A DNA stretch of 6,546 nucleotides from Syntrophaceae bacterium (GCA_017885225.1 JAFNGM010000246.1:1-6546), one strand, 5' to 3'; positions 1 to 6,491 are shown, counted from the stretch's first letter. Numbers and translations are program-made. The notes: generated by a model from the sequence alone, not told the origin.

Positions 1-828
1 GTCTACCTTTGTGGGGTCTTTGCCGGAGAAGGCCCCTCCGCCATGGGGCACCGTTCCGCCGTAGGTGTCCACGATGATCTTCCTGCCGGTCATGCCGGTA
101 TCAGACTGAGGACCGCCAATTACAAATTTTCCGGTCGCATTCACAAAATACTTTGTTTTATCATCCAAGAGATCACTGCTGATCACCGGCTTCACGACAG
201 CATCAATGATTTCATTCCGGGCCTTCTGGGTAATGGTCTTTCCTTTGGCATCCAGGATTTCTTCCGTATGCTGGCTGGCGAGAATCACCGTATCAACTCT
301 CTTGGGTATGCCATCTTCATATTCCACTGTAACCTGTGATTTCCCGTCCGGACCAAGGTAAGGTAATATTTTTTTCTTTCTCACCTCTGCCAGCCTTTTG
401 CAAAGCTTATGAGAGAGCATAATGGGAAGAGGCATGAGTTCAGGTGTTTCCTTGCAGGCAAAACCTATCATCAACCCCTGATCACCTGCTCCTCCCACGT
501 CAACCCCCTGGGCGATATCAGGGGACTGTGTGCCGATGGCATTCAAAATCGCACAGGAATCTGCGCTGAAGCCATATTTGGGGTCCGTGTAACCAATGTC
601 TTTTATGAGTTGCCGTACAAGATTCGGCAGATCGACATAGCCAGTCGTTGTGATCTCTCCTCCTACAATCACCAAGCCTACCGTAACAAATGACTCGCAT
701 GCCACCCGGGAAGCGGGATCATGTCTTATCAAAGAGTCAAGCACGACATCAGAGATCTGATCGCACAGTTTGTCGGGGTGTCCTTCGGTTACTGATTCAG
801 AAGTGAAAAAATATTTCCTTGGGGGCAT
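1..828 (-). CDS. metK: S-adenosylmethionine synthetase (MetK), C-terminal part cut off by the window edge
   Basis: The enzyme makes S-adenosylmethionine from methionine and ATP in the cytoplasm, releasing phosphate and pyrophosphate. Translating the minus strand from the ATG at 828 gives 276 uninterrupted codons running off the window at base 1; the family is usually about 385-400 residues, so roughly 110 C-terminal residues are missing. Diagnostic motifs are all present: TEGHPDK near residues 14-20 (ATP site), the [12 protein letters not shown] signature around 113-124, and the glycine-rich [14 protein letters not shown] loop at 263-276. The start is supported by an AAGGA ribosome-binding site (bases 836-840) seven bases upstream. 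It is preceded by its own strong promoter, so it is probably transcribed independently of the polysaccharide genes to its right. No frameshift or missing key residue is seen in the visible part. Identification is essentially certain. Confidence 0.98.
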   Translation of the reverse strand, partial: MPPRKYFFTSESVTEGHPDKLCDQISDVVLDSLIRHDPASRVACESFVTVGLVIVGGEITTTGYVDLPNLVRQLIKDIGYTDPKYGFSADSCAILNAIGTQSPDIAQGVDVGGAGDQGLMIGFACKETPELMPLPIMLSHKLCKRLAEVRKKKILPYLGPDGKSQVTVEYEDGIPKRVDTVILASQHTEEILDAKGKTITQKARNEIIDAVVKPVISSDLLDDKTKYFVNATGKFVIGGPQSDTGMTGRKIIVDTYGGTVPHGGGAFSGKDPTKVD

Positions 829-877
829 CGTGTAGTCCTTTCATGGGGGTATAAAAGAAAATTTTTCAGGCGGGCAG

Positions 878-906
878 ACTATAAGGGAAGCATTCTTTTA
901 TGTCAA
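878..906 (-). promoter_or_regulatory. Sigma70-type promoter of metK
   Basis: On the minus strand a perfect -35 box TTGACA (bases 901-906) is followed by a 17-bp spacer and a -10 box TATAGT (878-883), five of six matches to consensus. Transcription would start near base 871, giving a leader of about 43 nt before the metK ATG. The -35 box begins 17 bases after the stop codon of the preceding gene, so metK has its own promoter. The leader is too short to hold a SAM riboswitch. Confidence 0.75.
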
Positions 907-922
907 TGGGAAAATGAGAAAC

Positions 923-1432
923 CTAATAGAGCCATTTTCTCGGCCGGAATGTTTCTTCAAGGCCAACTTTCCAGATACCGTCTTCTTTGTAGAGCTGCAG
1001 TGTGGCAGGTTTATTGGATTTGACGTAGAGGATATTTATTTCGGCGTATTCCTTTTTCACGAGGTGTATTTTCCATGTGCTCTGCTCCAGTACCATACCC
1101 GGGTCAAAGGCTGTCATGTAGCTGTACCAGTATGCTTTTGCAGTTGCCTTCCCTGAATGAAAGTCATCATTGAGACGCTCCCTGGAAGGATTGTTTCCCA
1201 GCTTGACCGATGTTCTGTACACATTGTCCACGATGATGCGTTTGGACTCGGCGGTAAGATGTTTCCAAATCTCCGTGTAGTTTCTTTCCTTCATTGCCTT
1301 GAAAAGGGACTCTGCGGAAACGAGAATGCGGTTTGCTTCGTGTTCATTGGCATACACTAATAAGGGAGAAAAGAATACGCCGCAGATTGAACAGACAACG
1401 ATGAAGGATAGGAGATATTTTATTGGTTTCAT
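923..1432 (-). CDS. Exported protein of unknown function, 169 residues
   Basis: I do not recognise this protein. From the ATG at 1432 it starts MKPIKYLL, with a positive N-terminus and a hydrophobic stretch to about residue 26, and a likely signal peptidase I site after VYA at 28; the two early cysteines are not in a lipobox. The mature part (about 140 residues) begins with helices containing SAESLFKAMKERNYTEIWKHL (39-59) and ends with strand-like segments such as LQLYKEDGIWKVGLEETF. A helix pair followed by strands with a GIWKV-type turn is reminiscent of NTF2-like or DUF4878-like periplasmic proteins, but this is only a resemblance. An in-frame TTG at 1450 would add six residues; I prefer the ATG because it puts the signal peptide at the N-terminus. 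Neither start has a good ribosome-binding site. It lies between the GfcA-like gene and metK, and a link with polysaccharide export is suggested only by position. Confidence 0.8.
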   Translation of the reverse strand: MKPIKYLLSFIVVCSICGVFFSPLLVYANEHEANRILVSAESLFKAMKERNYTEIWKHLTAESKRIIVDNVYRTSVKLGNNPSRERLNDDFHSGKATAKAYWYSYMTAFDPGMVLEQSTWKIHLVKKEYAEINILYVKSNKPATLQLYKEDGIWKVGLEETFRPRKWLY

Positions 1433-1458
1433 TGGGGATGTGAAGATCAAGATATTTG

Positions 1459-1497
1459 TAAAATCCCTCTCAATCTCCCTTTGCGAAAGGGAGACTT
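1459..1497. repeat. 39-bp direct repeat, copy A, with hairpin
   Basis: This 39-bp stretch recurs at 1914-1952 in the same orientation with one difference (T at 1468, C at 1923). Its core, 1474-1494, is a perfect hairpin with arms TCTCCCTTT and AAAGGGAGA around a GCG loop. It lies just upstream of the start of the unknown exported protein and downstream of the GfcA-like gene. No T-run directly follows the stem on either strand, so it is not a textbook terminator. It looks like a member of a dispersed intergenic palindromic repeat family; that reading is inferred. Confidence 0.9.
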
Positions 1498-1579
1498 AAT
1501 CGAGATTCCCCTTCACAACGGAAATGAGCGCGGATCACTGAGCGGTACATGAGATGATTTACTGTGGGTAGTTTTTAGT

Positions 1580-1882
1580 TTAATGGTTCGTTGTCGACGA
1601 GCCACCGCCGCCTCCTCCTCCGCCTCCGCCCGCGATTGCGAGGATTCCGCCGGCTATCAATGCCAAAGCAACAGTACCCCAAATTATCGTACCCGTCGAG
1701 ATGCCCGCTTTTGTCTGTTTTCCCGCTTCTGCACCCGCCATATCGGCTCCCTTTGTGTCTGTTCCCGCGGCGTCAGCCCCTTCATCCTGGGCGAAAATGC
1801 TGACTGGAAAGATTAGAGTGAGTGCGCATATAAATGCGATCGCCGTATAATATTTTCTTCGTTTTATCATTGTAGTCACCAT
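1580..1882 (-). CDS. Small GfcA-like membrane or secreted protein with a ten-glycine run
   Basis: A 100-residue protein. Residues 1-31 form a signal peptide (positive KRRK at 7-10, hydrophobic core, likely cleavage after SIFA). Residues 32-60 are low-complexity, rich in Ala, Gly, Asp and Thr. Residues 65-84 are a hydrophobic helix, followed directly by ten consecutive glycines (85-94) and a short SSTTNH tail. This layout matches what is known of GfcA (YmcD), the small threonine-rich protein of Escherichia coli group 4 capsule operons, which sits beside a Wza homologue and a Wzc-type kinase. The similarity is one of architecture and not proven homology; GfcA itself has no well-defined biochemical role. 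The gene follows the Wza-like gene by 207 bases, which supports a link with polysaccharide export. The ATG at 1882 has a weak AGG ten bases upstream; an internal ATG at 1870 is the alternative. It is flanked by the two 39-bp direct repeats. Confidence 0.82.
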   Translation of the reverse strand: MVTTMIKRRKYYTAIAFICALTLIFPVSIFAQDEGADAAGTDTKGADMAGAEAGKQTKAGISTGTIIWGTVALALIAGGILAIAGGGGGGGGGGSSTTNH

Positions 1883-1913
1883 GTGTTGGTTACCTGCTGC
1901 TACTTTTCCTTTA

Positions 1914-1952
1914 TAAAATCCCCCTCAATCTCCCTTTGCGAAAGGGAGACTT
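1914..1952. repeat. 39-bp direct repeat, copy B, with hairpin
   Basis: Second copy of the repeat at 1459-1497, exactly 455 bases away, same orientation, 38 of 39 bases identical. The 9-bp stem with GCG loop is at 1929-1949. On the minus strand this copy lies in the leader region of the GfcA-like gene and its end runs into a TTTTATAAA stretch. The two copies bracket the GfcA-like gene. A shorter related piece (AAAGGAGACTT) occurs at 2022-2032. Confidence 0.9.
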
Positions 1953-1975
1953 CATGACGCGGTTAATAATACTCG

Positions 1976-1999
1976 ATTCCGGATCAAGTCCGGTATGAC
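1976..1999. repeat. REP-like palindrome
   Basis: Arms ATTCCGGA (1976-1983) and TCCGGTAT (1989-1996) pair with one mismatch around a TCAAG loop. Read on the minus strand, it begins GTCATACCGG, the same ten bases that open the palindrome at 6525 on the plus strand. Two copies of one short family in the intergenic DNA on both sides of the wzz-wza pair point to a dispersed REP-type element. Function unknown. Confidence 0.6.
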
Positions 2000-2042
2000 A
2001 AAAAAGGAATCAACTTTTTATAAAGGAGACTTTATTATTTAA

Positions 2043-2072
2043 AGAGTATTAAAATCCTACCCTCCCTGTCAA
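2043..2072 (-). promoter_or_regulatory. Candidate promoter for the GfcA-like gene
   Basis: A perfect TTGACA -35 box (2067-2072, minus strand) lies 17 bases after the stop codon of the Wza-like gene, followed by an 18-bp spacer and a weak -10 box TACTCT (2043-2048). Transcription would start near 2036 and give a leader of about 150 nt that contains the REP-like palindrome and repeat copy B. The -10 matches only three of six consensus bases, so this is tentative. Confidence 0.4.
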
Positions 2073-2089
2073 GCGAATTTTTCAATTTC

Positions 2090-5000
2090 TTAAAATAAGT
2101 TTACCACGACACCGGCGATGACCGCCATCTGCATAAGGGTCTGGGTAATGTCCCTGATTTCCCTCAACCAGGCGATGCGCTCGATTCTCTCCGGAACCAC
2201 AATGATATCGCCCGGCTCTATTTCTTTCGTCTCTTCGCCATATGCCGTCAGCTCCCATCTGGATTTACCGCTGTTCCAGTTCATAAATCCCTTCGAGACC
2301 CTGCGGGCGCTCCCATCCACTTTCAGGATGTAGGTGTTGTCGATGTCGGCGTATCTCGCGTATCCCCCTGCCATACTGACATAATCCTCAAAGTTCAACT
2401 TTTCGCTGAAGAGATAGCTCCCCTGGGACATCACGGCGCCGCTCACATTGACGACACTCGGTCTGGGAGGAATGTAGAGGCTGTCGCCATCTTCGAGCTC
2501 TATGTCGTATTCGCTTCCCTTCAGCAGCCTGAGGTGGGCAAGATTGATGCTCATACGGCCTGTCGCCTTCAGTTGATTCAGGCTGACGATGAACTTCTGT
2601 TTCTGCTCCATTTCGATTTTTCTCGCGAGTACCTCCTCCTGGGAGACGGAGGTGGAGATCAATGCCCCGCTCTCCATCATCAGGTCTCTCTCCATCCTCT
2701 TGATCATCTCCTCCAGACCTTTCTGCTGAAGCTCCCGGACCGTTTCCCTCTTGAATACGGCACCCCGGAGGAACGCTTTATCCGTATATCCCCCGGATCG
2801 CTCGATCAGCGAAGACAGGCGCTCTCCTTTTTTGATGATGTATCTGCCCTGGAAGACGAGCTCACCGGAGACCGCGACAAATTTTTCCGCCCGCCAGTTG
2901 GAGATGCGCATGACGAAAAGCCGGTCGTAGGGCATTAAAAGAACATTATGGTCGAGATTTGCCTTGAGCGCCTCCCGGAGCTTGATCTTTCTGTGATCTA
3001 TCTTGACAGTATTGCCATCTTCCACAACTTGCGACGAGAGTTCCGCTTCGTTGAGATAGGCGGACTCGAGGAGATTGCCCGCCTTGAATATCAGGTCGCT
3101 CACACGCATCTGTTCCGTGTATTGGTACATCCCCGGTTTGGTGACTTCACCATCGATAAAGACACTCTTGATGCCGAACATCTCCCATACGGAGTGGATT
3201 ATGATTCTGTCTCTGTCATGGAGCAGGAGGTTTTCCTGCGAATCTCCGGACATGGCTTTCGCGACGTCAAAGTAAATCGTCTGATAGTCTTTCCCTTCAT
3301 TGATGGACCGCACAACCTCGCCGCGATTCAGGTAGGCGTCCTTCGTCAAGCCGCCCACACCGAGCAGGGTGTCCTTGATCCTCATGTTCTCCGAAATTTC
3401 GATGCGAAAACTTTTCCGCAGGGCATCCCGGGTGATTATCAGCTTATCCGCCAGGTCATACCTCCCCATCTTGCGCAGTTCATTTTCGACATTTCTTATG
3501 TTTTCGGAAACATCTACGTTCTCGCCTCTTCTAATGCTGTTCTCAAGCTTTTTAACCTTGTCAGAAAGATCCTGTTTCCCCAGCTTTTTTAACTCGTCAG
3601 CGATCTCCTTTACCCTGTCTGCCTGGAGCAGTCTCTCCGCTTTCTTCAGATCATCTTCAACGACATCAACTTTCGTGATCATGCTGTACGCCTTTGCTTG
3701 CTCTGCTGAAATTAAAAGATCTTTCCTGAGCCTTTCCTCTTCTGAAGGCGCCAAAGGCTGTTTTGGTTCTGTTTGCAACAAATCACTGTCTTTTATAGCT
3801 TTTGAATCTTCGGCATCCTTAGTTTTCCTGGGGATTCCGAGCTGTCCCCTCACTTCCCCCTCAATGGTCACATAGGGTTTATCCTTGAAAAACCACTTGG
3901 AAAAGATATAGATATGGTCTTCCGGCTTCAGGCTGATGTTGTGCGATTCGTCCTTCTCCAGCAAAAATTTGCCAAGGTTGAAAGGAGCGAGCTCTGTGCG
4001 CCGGTCGGGCAGCATTATCCTCTTGATGAGGGCATATTCAAAATGGGTTTCATCCTGGAGCTCCGTAGGGTCTTTGATGAGGTCTCTCACCTTCATGCCC
4101 GGCTTGTATTCGTATTTTCCCGGCCGCTTCACATTTCCGCTGAGGTAGACTGCGTTCAGATCTCTGTCTACAATGGTGAAGACGTTGACGAGGTCGGCAT
4201 CCTGGAGTTTGATGTCCATTGCCTTGCTGAGGTGCTTGTCATCGATGTCAATCACGACCTGCCGCTCATTTTTCTTGATGCGGGAGACCTGTATCTGCTG
4301 GGTATACGCCGTCGGAAGAATGCCCCCCGCGAGATCAAACAGGTGCTGGAGATCGAACTGGTCTCTTAATTCATAGATGGCCGGCCTTCTCACGTTGCCC
4401 GCGATGCCCGCCAGCGGCCCTGTCACCGGCACAAACACAACATCGTCAGCCAGGAGAGTGGCATCCTTCGACTTGTCGCCTTTCAGGAAGAGATCATAAA
4501 GGTCCAGGGTGGTGATGACCTTGTTCTTGCGCCTCAGTTGCACCTTCCGCATAGATCCTATGTCTGTAGGGCCGCCCGCCAGCAGAAGGGCATCGGTGAT
4601 TGTTGCGGAGGATCCGATGATGTACGCGCCCGGCCTGCGGATATCGCCGAGAATAAAAACGGGGATCGTTTTCAGGGAACCAAGGGTAATATCAATATTG
4701 GCGCCGACCATTTGCTCTGTCTGGGTGATGATCTTCTTGGACATGTCCTCAAATGTCATACCCGCGACCGGAATAGGGCCAAGCTGAGGGACCGTGATTT
4801 TTCCGTCCCTGTCGACGACCAGGTTATACTGCGCGTTCACCCGGCCCCAAAGGAGGATTTTGACCTCATCCCCCGGCCCAACGATGTATTTCAGGGGAAC
4901 GGGAATGTCTTTTCTGTCTGTGGTGACCTTGATGGCCGCTTCCTGGAAAAATTCAGACCCAAAGAGCTTGAGATCCCGGGGAATGTCCTGATACTTCCCC

Positions 5001-5377
5001 GTCTGCCGCGACCTGTCAAAGAGGCTGCCCCGCTTTATCTCATCGCTTATCGTTCGTTTTATTACCTCGGCATGCACCTGCCGCTCGAATTCTTTATTTC
5101 GTGCTCCTTTCTCTCTCTGCTCCAGGAGTTCTTTTCCCTTCTGAATATCTTCCGGTTTCAAGTCCTTGAACTCAGGGCTCTGCCTGAGCATCTGGAAGGC
5201 CTCCGGCGTGATCTGCCCGCCGGTTATGGAAAAACCCGTTTTCAATGCCTGGCACTGCTCGGTGGTCAAATTTTTCTCTCTGCATATATCATTGAGAGAT
5301 TTCTGCTGTGCATAGAGACAAGGACACATGCACAGGATAACCACTGCAATTGCGACAAGGCGAAACAGACTATTCAT
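2090..5377 (-). CDS. Wza-type polysaccharide export protein with about seven SLBB domains and a helical insert
   Basis: Outer-membrane or periplasmic export component for exopolysaccharide, capsule or O-antigen. The protein has 1095 residues, against about 380 for E. coli Wza. Visible layout: signal peptide 1-23 (cleavage after LYA); helical N-terminal region 24-160; Poly_export domain about 161-233 starting with YIVGPGDEV; SLBB-type units at about 238-318, 321-400, 408-491, 501-727 (split), 737-823, 832-970 and 973-1063, recognised by recurring V-x-G-x-V-x-x-P-G-x-Y and AGG motifs; and a C-terminal hydrophobic or amphipathic helix about 1076-1095 ending in Phe, comparable in position to the helix that forms the Wza outer-membrane pore. 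The fourth SLBB is interrupted at about 516-656 by a charged helical insert, and the sixth carries a shorter one at about 880-940. There is no clear lipobox although three cysteines (16, 18, 20) lie in the signal peptide. The ATG overlaps the stop of the wzz-like gene (ATGA), with a GAGAGGAAG ribosome-binding site upstream, implying coupled translation. Confidence 0.95.
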   Translation of the reverse strand: MNSLFRLVAIAVVILCMCPCLYAQQKSLNDICREKNLTTEQCQALKTGFSITGGQITPEAFQMLRQSPEFKDLKPEDIQKGKELLEQREKGARNKEFERQVHAEVIKRTISDEIKRGSLFDRSRQTGKYQDIPRDLKLFGSEFFQEAAIKVTTDRKDIPVPLKYIVGPGDEVKILLWGRVNAQYNLVVDRDGKITVPQLGPIPVAGMTFEDMSKKIITQTEQMVGANIDITLGSLKTIPVFILGDIRRPGAYIIGSSATITDALLLAGGPTDIGSMRKVQLRRKNKVITTLDLYDLFLKGDKSKDATLLADDVVFVPVTGPLAGIAGNVRRPAIYELRDQFDLQHLFDLAGGILPTAYTQQIQVSRIKKNERQVVIDIDDKHLSKAMDIKLQDADLVNVFTIVDRDLNAVYLSGNVKRPGKYEYKPGMKVRDLIKDPTELQDETHFEYALIKRIMLPDRRTELAPFNLGKFLLEKDESHNISLKPEDHIYIFSKWFFKDKPYVTIEGEVRGQLGIPRKTKDAEDSKAIKDSDLLQTEPKQPLAPSEEERLRKDLLISAEQAKAYSMITKVDVVEDDLKKAERLLQADRVKEIADELKKLGKQDLSDKVKKLENSIRRGENVDVSENIRNVENELRKMGRYDLADKLIITRDALRKSFRIEISENMRIKDTLLGVGGLTKDAYLNRGEVVRSINEGKDYQTIYFDVAKAMSGDSQENLLLHDRDRIIIHSVWEMFGIKSVFIDGEVTKPGMYQYTEQMRVSDLIFKAGNLLESAYLNEAELSSQVVEDGNTVKIDHRKIKLREALKANLDHNVLLMPYDRLFVMRISNWRAEKFVAVSGELVFQGRYIIKKGERLSSLIERSGGYTDKAFLRGAVFKRETVRELQQKGLEEMIKRMERDLMMESGALISTSVSQEEVLARKIEMEQKQKFIVSLNQLKATGRMSINLAHLRLLKGSEYDIELEDGDSLYIPPRPSVVNVSGAVMSQGSYLFSEKLNFEDYVSMAGGYARYADIDNTYILKVDGSARRVSKGFMNWNSGKSRWELTAYGEETKEIEPGDIIVVPERIERIAWLREIRDITQTLMQMAVIAGVVVNLF
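3410..3832 (-). other. Coding insert: charged helical segment splitting SLBB domain 4
   Basis: Encodes residues 516-656 of the export protein. Upstream, VTIEGEVRGQLGI looks like the first strand pair of an SLBB unit; downstream, FRIEISENMRIKDTLLGVGGLT reads as the rest of the same unit. The segment between is rich in Lys, Glu, Asp, Arg and Leu, lacks SLBB motifs and is predicted by eye to be mostly helical. It contains two related units, residues 591-617 and 629-655, sharing the E-L-x-K-x-G-x-x-D-L-x-D-K pattern. By hand count, bases 3541-3840 are 44% GC (132 of 300), against 52-70% in four 60-base lines sampled elsewhere in the gene. Confidence 0.7.
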
Positions 5378-6363
5378 GTTTCTCTATTCTTCCTCTCTTT
5401 GCTCTTTATCTTTTCAAGATGTTCCATAAAAAACGCTAAAAACACACCGATAAAGATAGACACAATAAAACTCAGAATTGCCATCTGGATTCTCTTCGGA
5501 CTTATCTTCTTGTCGGGCACTTTCGGTGGGTCTATTACTTTAAAGGCAAAGTTCTCCTTCACCTCTGCCATCATGGAGGTTTCCAGCTGCTGGGCGATGA
5601 GGTTGTAGATCTTCTGCCTGATCAGAGGGTCTGCCGTTTTCCCCAGCTGCTCCTCAAGGTACTGCCTGTTAATGGTCGCCACACGTCTCGTTTCGCTGCT
5701 CATGTGGTCCGTCAACGCGGTGAGGAAGTATTCGACCATCCTGGCGGCCATCTCCGGGTCACGATAATCAACGGTGATGGTGATGGCGTTCTCTTTTACA
5801 TTATGGCTGATCTCAACGATCTTATCCAATTTCCGCAACCCGTCCCATACATCGGGAATGTCGGGATGTTTCTCGCTGATGCCCCTTTGCGTCGCCGAGG
5901 TGATTATGTTCGCGAGTTTTTCGATGTACACCAGAGGATTGAGGCTTAGCCCCTCTTTCCAGGCCTTCTTCTCCGCGTCCCATTTTTTATAGAACAGGAC
6001 GGGAAGAAGCTGATAGCGTTCGATGATCTTTTCCCTGAGAATGTTCGATTTCAGAAGGTTTACGATCTCGGCCACGGAAGATCCGCCGGGCAATCTGATT
6101 CCCGAAATATCGCCGAATTGGAGCATAAGCGTTGACAGGGTGGCATCGCCTGACCGGCCTTCCTTCAAGGTTACGGGTGTGATAACCGCCTTTGCCTGGT
6201 AAATGTTGGTCATCAGCAATGATATCACAGCAGTTGCCAGGACGGCGGCAATGACTACCCGCACGATGAGTTTCCGCCTCTTCTGGATAATGTGCCAGTA
6301 GCTCAGGAGAGTTATTTCTTCTTCTTCATGTCCCTGCTCAGAATTTTTCTGTTCTTCCGTCAT
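5374..6363 (-). CDS. Wzz-type polysaccharide co-polymerase (chain-length determinant), no kinase domain
   Basis: Inner-membrane protein that, in this family, forms periplasmic oligomers controlling polysaccharide chain length and linking synthesis to the Wza channel. Numbering from the upstream GTG (331 residues): acidic cytoplasmic N-terminus 1-30 followed by a basic patch KRRK; first membrane helix about 34-54; large periplasmic domain 55-293 with long helices around 205-270; the proline-containing motif IDPPKVPDKKISPKR at 279-293 typical of Wzz just before the second membrane helix at about 296-316; and a short basic cytoplasmic tail. There is no Walker-type tyrosine-kinase domain, so it is not a Wzc-like fusion; any kinase must be encoded elsewhere. 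I chose the ATG at 6363; a GTG at 6369 adds two residues, and neither has a good ribosome-binding site. The stop codon overlaps the next gene's ATG by four bases, so the two are one operon. Confidence 0.93.
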   Translation of the reverse strand: MTEEQKNSEQGHEEEEITLLSYWHIIQKRRKLIVRVVIAAVLATAVISLLMTNIYQAKAVITPVTLKEGRSGDATLSTLMLQFGDISGIRLPGGSSVAEIVNLLKSNILREKIIERYQLLPVLFYKKWDAEKKAWKEGLSLNPLVYIEKLANIITSATQRGISEKHPDIPDVWDGLRKLDKIVEISHNVKENAITITVDYRDPEMAARMVEYFLTALTDHMSSETRRVATINRQYLEEQLGKTADPLIRQKIYNLIAQQLETSMMAEVKENFAFKVIDPPKVPDKKISPKRIQMAILSFIVSIFIGVFLAFFMEHLEKIKSKERKNRET

Positions 6364-6384
6364 GCTCACAGTCTTAAAAGATCA

Positions 6385-6414
6385 ATTATGATAGTTTCGT
6401 AAAAAAAGTTTCAA
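6385..6414 (-). promoter_or_regulatory. Candidate promoter of the wzz-wza operon
   Basis: On the minus strand TTGAAA (6409-6414, five of six to the -35 consensus), an 18-bp spacer and CATAAT (6385-6390, five of six to the -10 consensus). The start would be near 6378, leaving a leader of only about 15 nt before the ATG at 6363, which fits the lack of a clear ribosome-binding site. The -35 box overlaps the first bases of the repeat-like stretch at 6413. Confidence 0.5.
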
Positions 6415-6491
6415 ATCCCTTCTCTCCCTTTGTGGAACAACTGTCCCCATCTGGAGGGAACCTCCCCCTTTATCCCCCTCGAGAGGGAGGC
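6413..6491. repeat. Diverged repeat-like, C/G-run palindromic stretch
   Basis: Starts AAATCCCT then TCTCCCTTTG, matching the left half of the 39-bp repeat with a short deletion, but the right arm is not preserved. Further on, ATCCCCCTCGAGAGGGAGG (6472-6490) resembles a contracted copy of the same repeat, and GGAGG-GAA-CCTCC (6453-6465) can form a small hairpin. It occupies most of the intergenic region upstream of the wzz-like gene. The relationship is judged by eye. Confidence 0.45.

Noticed and set aside
829..922. SAM or SAH riboswitch upstream of metK
   Set aside because: The gap is only 94 bases, holds a clear promoter, and leaves a leader of about 43 nt, too short for the large SAM-I class; no conserved riboswitch core was seen.
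1433..1450. TTG start at 1450 for the exported protein
   Set aside because: It adds six residues before the natural signal-peptide start MKPIKYLL and has no ribosome-binding site, so the ATG at 1432 is preferred.
1459..1952. CRISPR array
   Set aside because: Only two copies 455 bases apart with a gene between them; there is no regular spacer pattern and no cas gene.
2003..2035. Rho-independent terminator after the Wza-like gene
   Set aside because: The possible stems here (ATAAAG/CTTTAT at 2020-2035 and an A-run/T-run pairing at 2001-2020) are short and AT-rich, and no GC-rich stem is followed by a T-run on the minus strand.
2948..3592. A 214-codon open frame on the plus strand
   Set aside because: Antisense to the SLBB protein, with no family-like motif in its translation; a shadow frame.
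5306..5377. Lipoprotein signal peptide in the export protein
   Set aside because: Cysteines 16, 18 and 20 are not preceded by a proper lipobox, while a signal peptidase I site (LYA) follows at 21-23.
4538..5608. A 356-codon open frame on the plus strand
   Set aside because: It lies wholly antisense to the Wza-like and Wzz-like genes, spans their junction, and its translation has no recognisable domain. Long antisense frames are expected opposite a GC-rich gene.
5374..6363. Wzc-like tyrosine autokinase
   Set aside because: The protein ends about 15 residues after the second membrane helix and has no Walker A or B motif and no tyrosine cluster.
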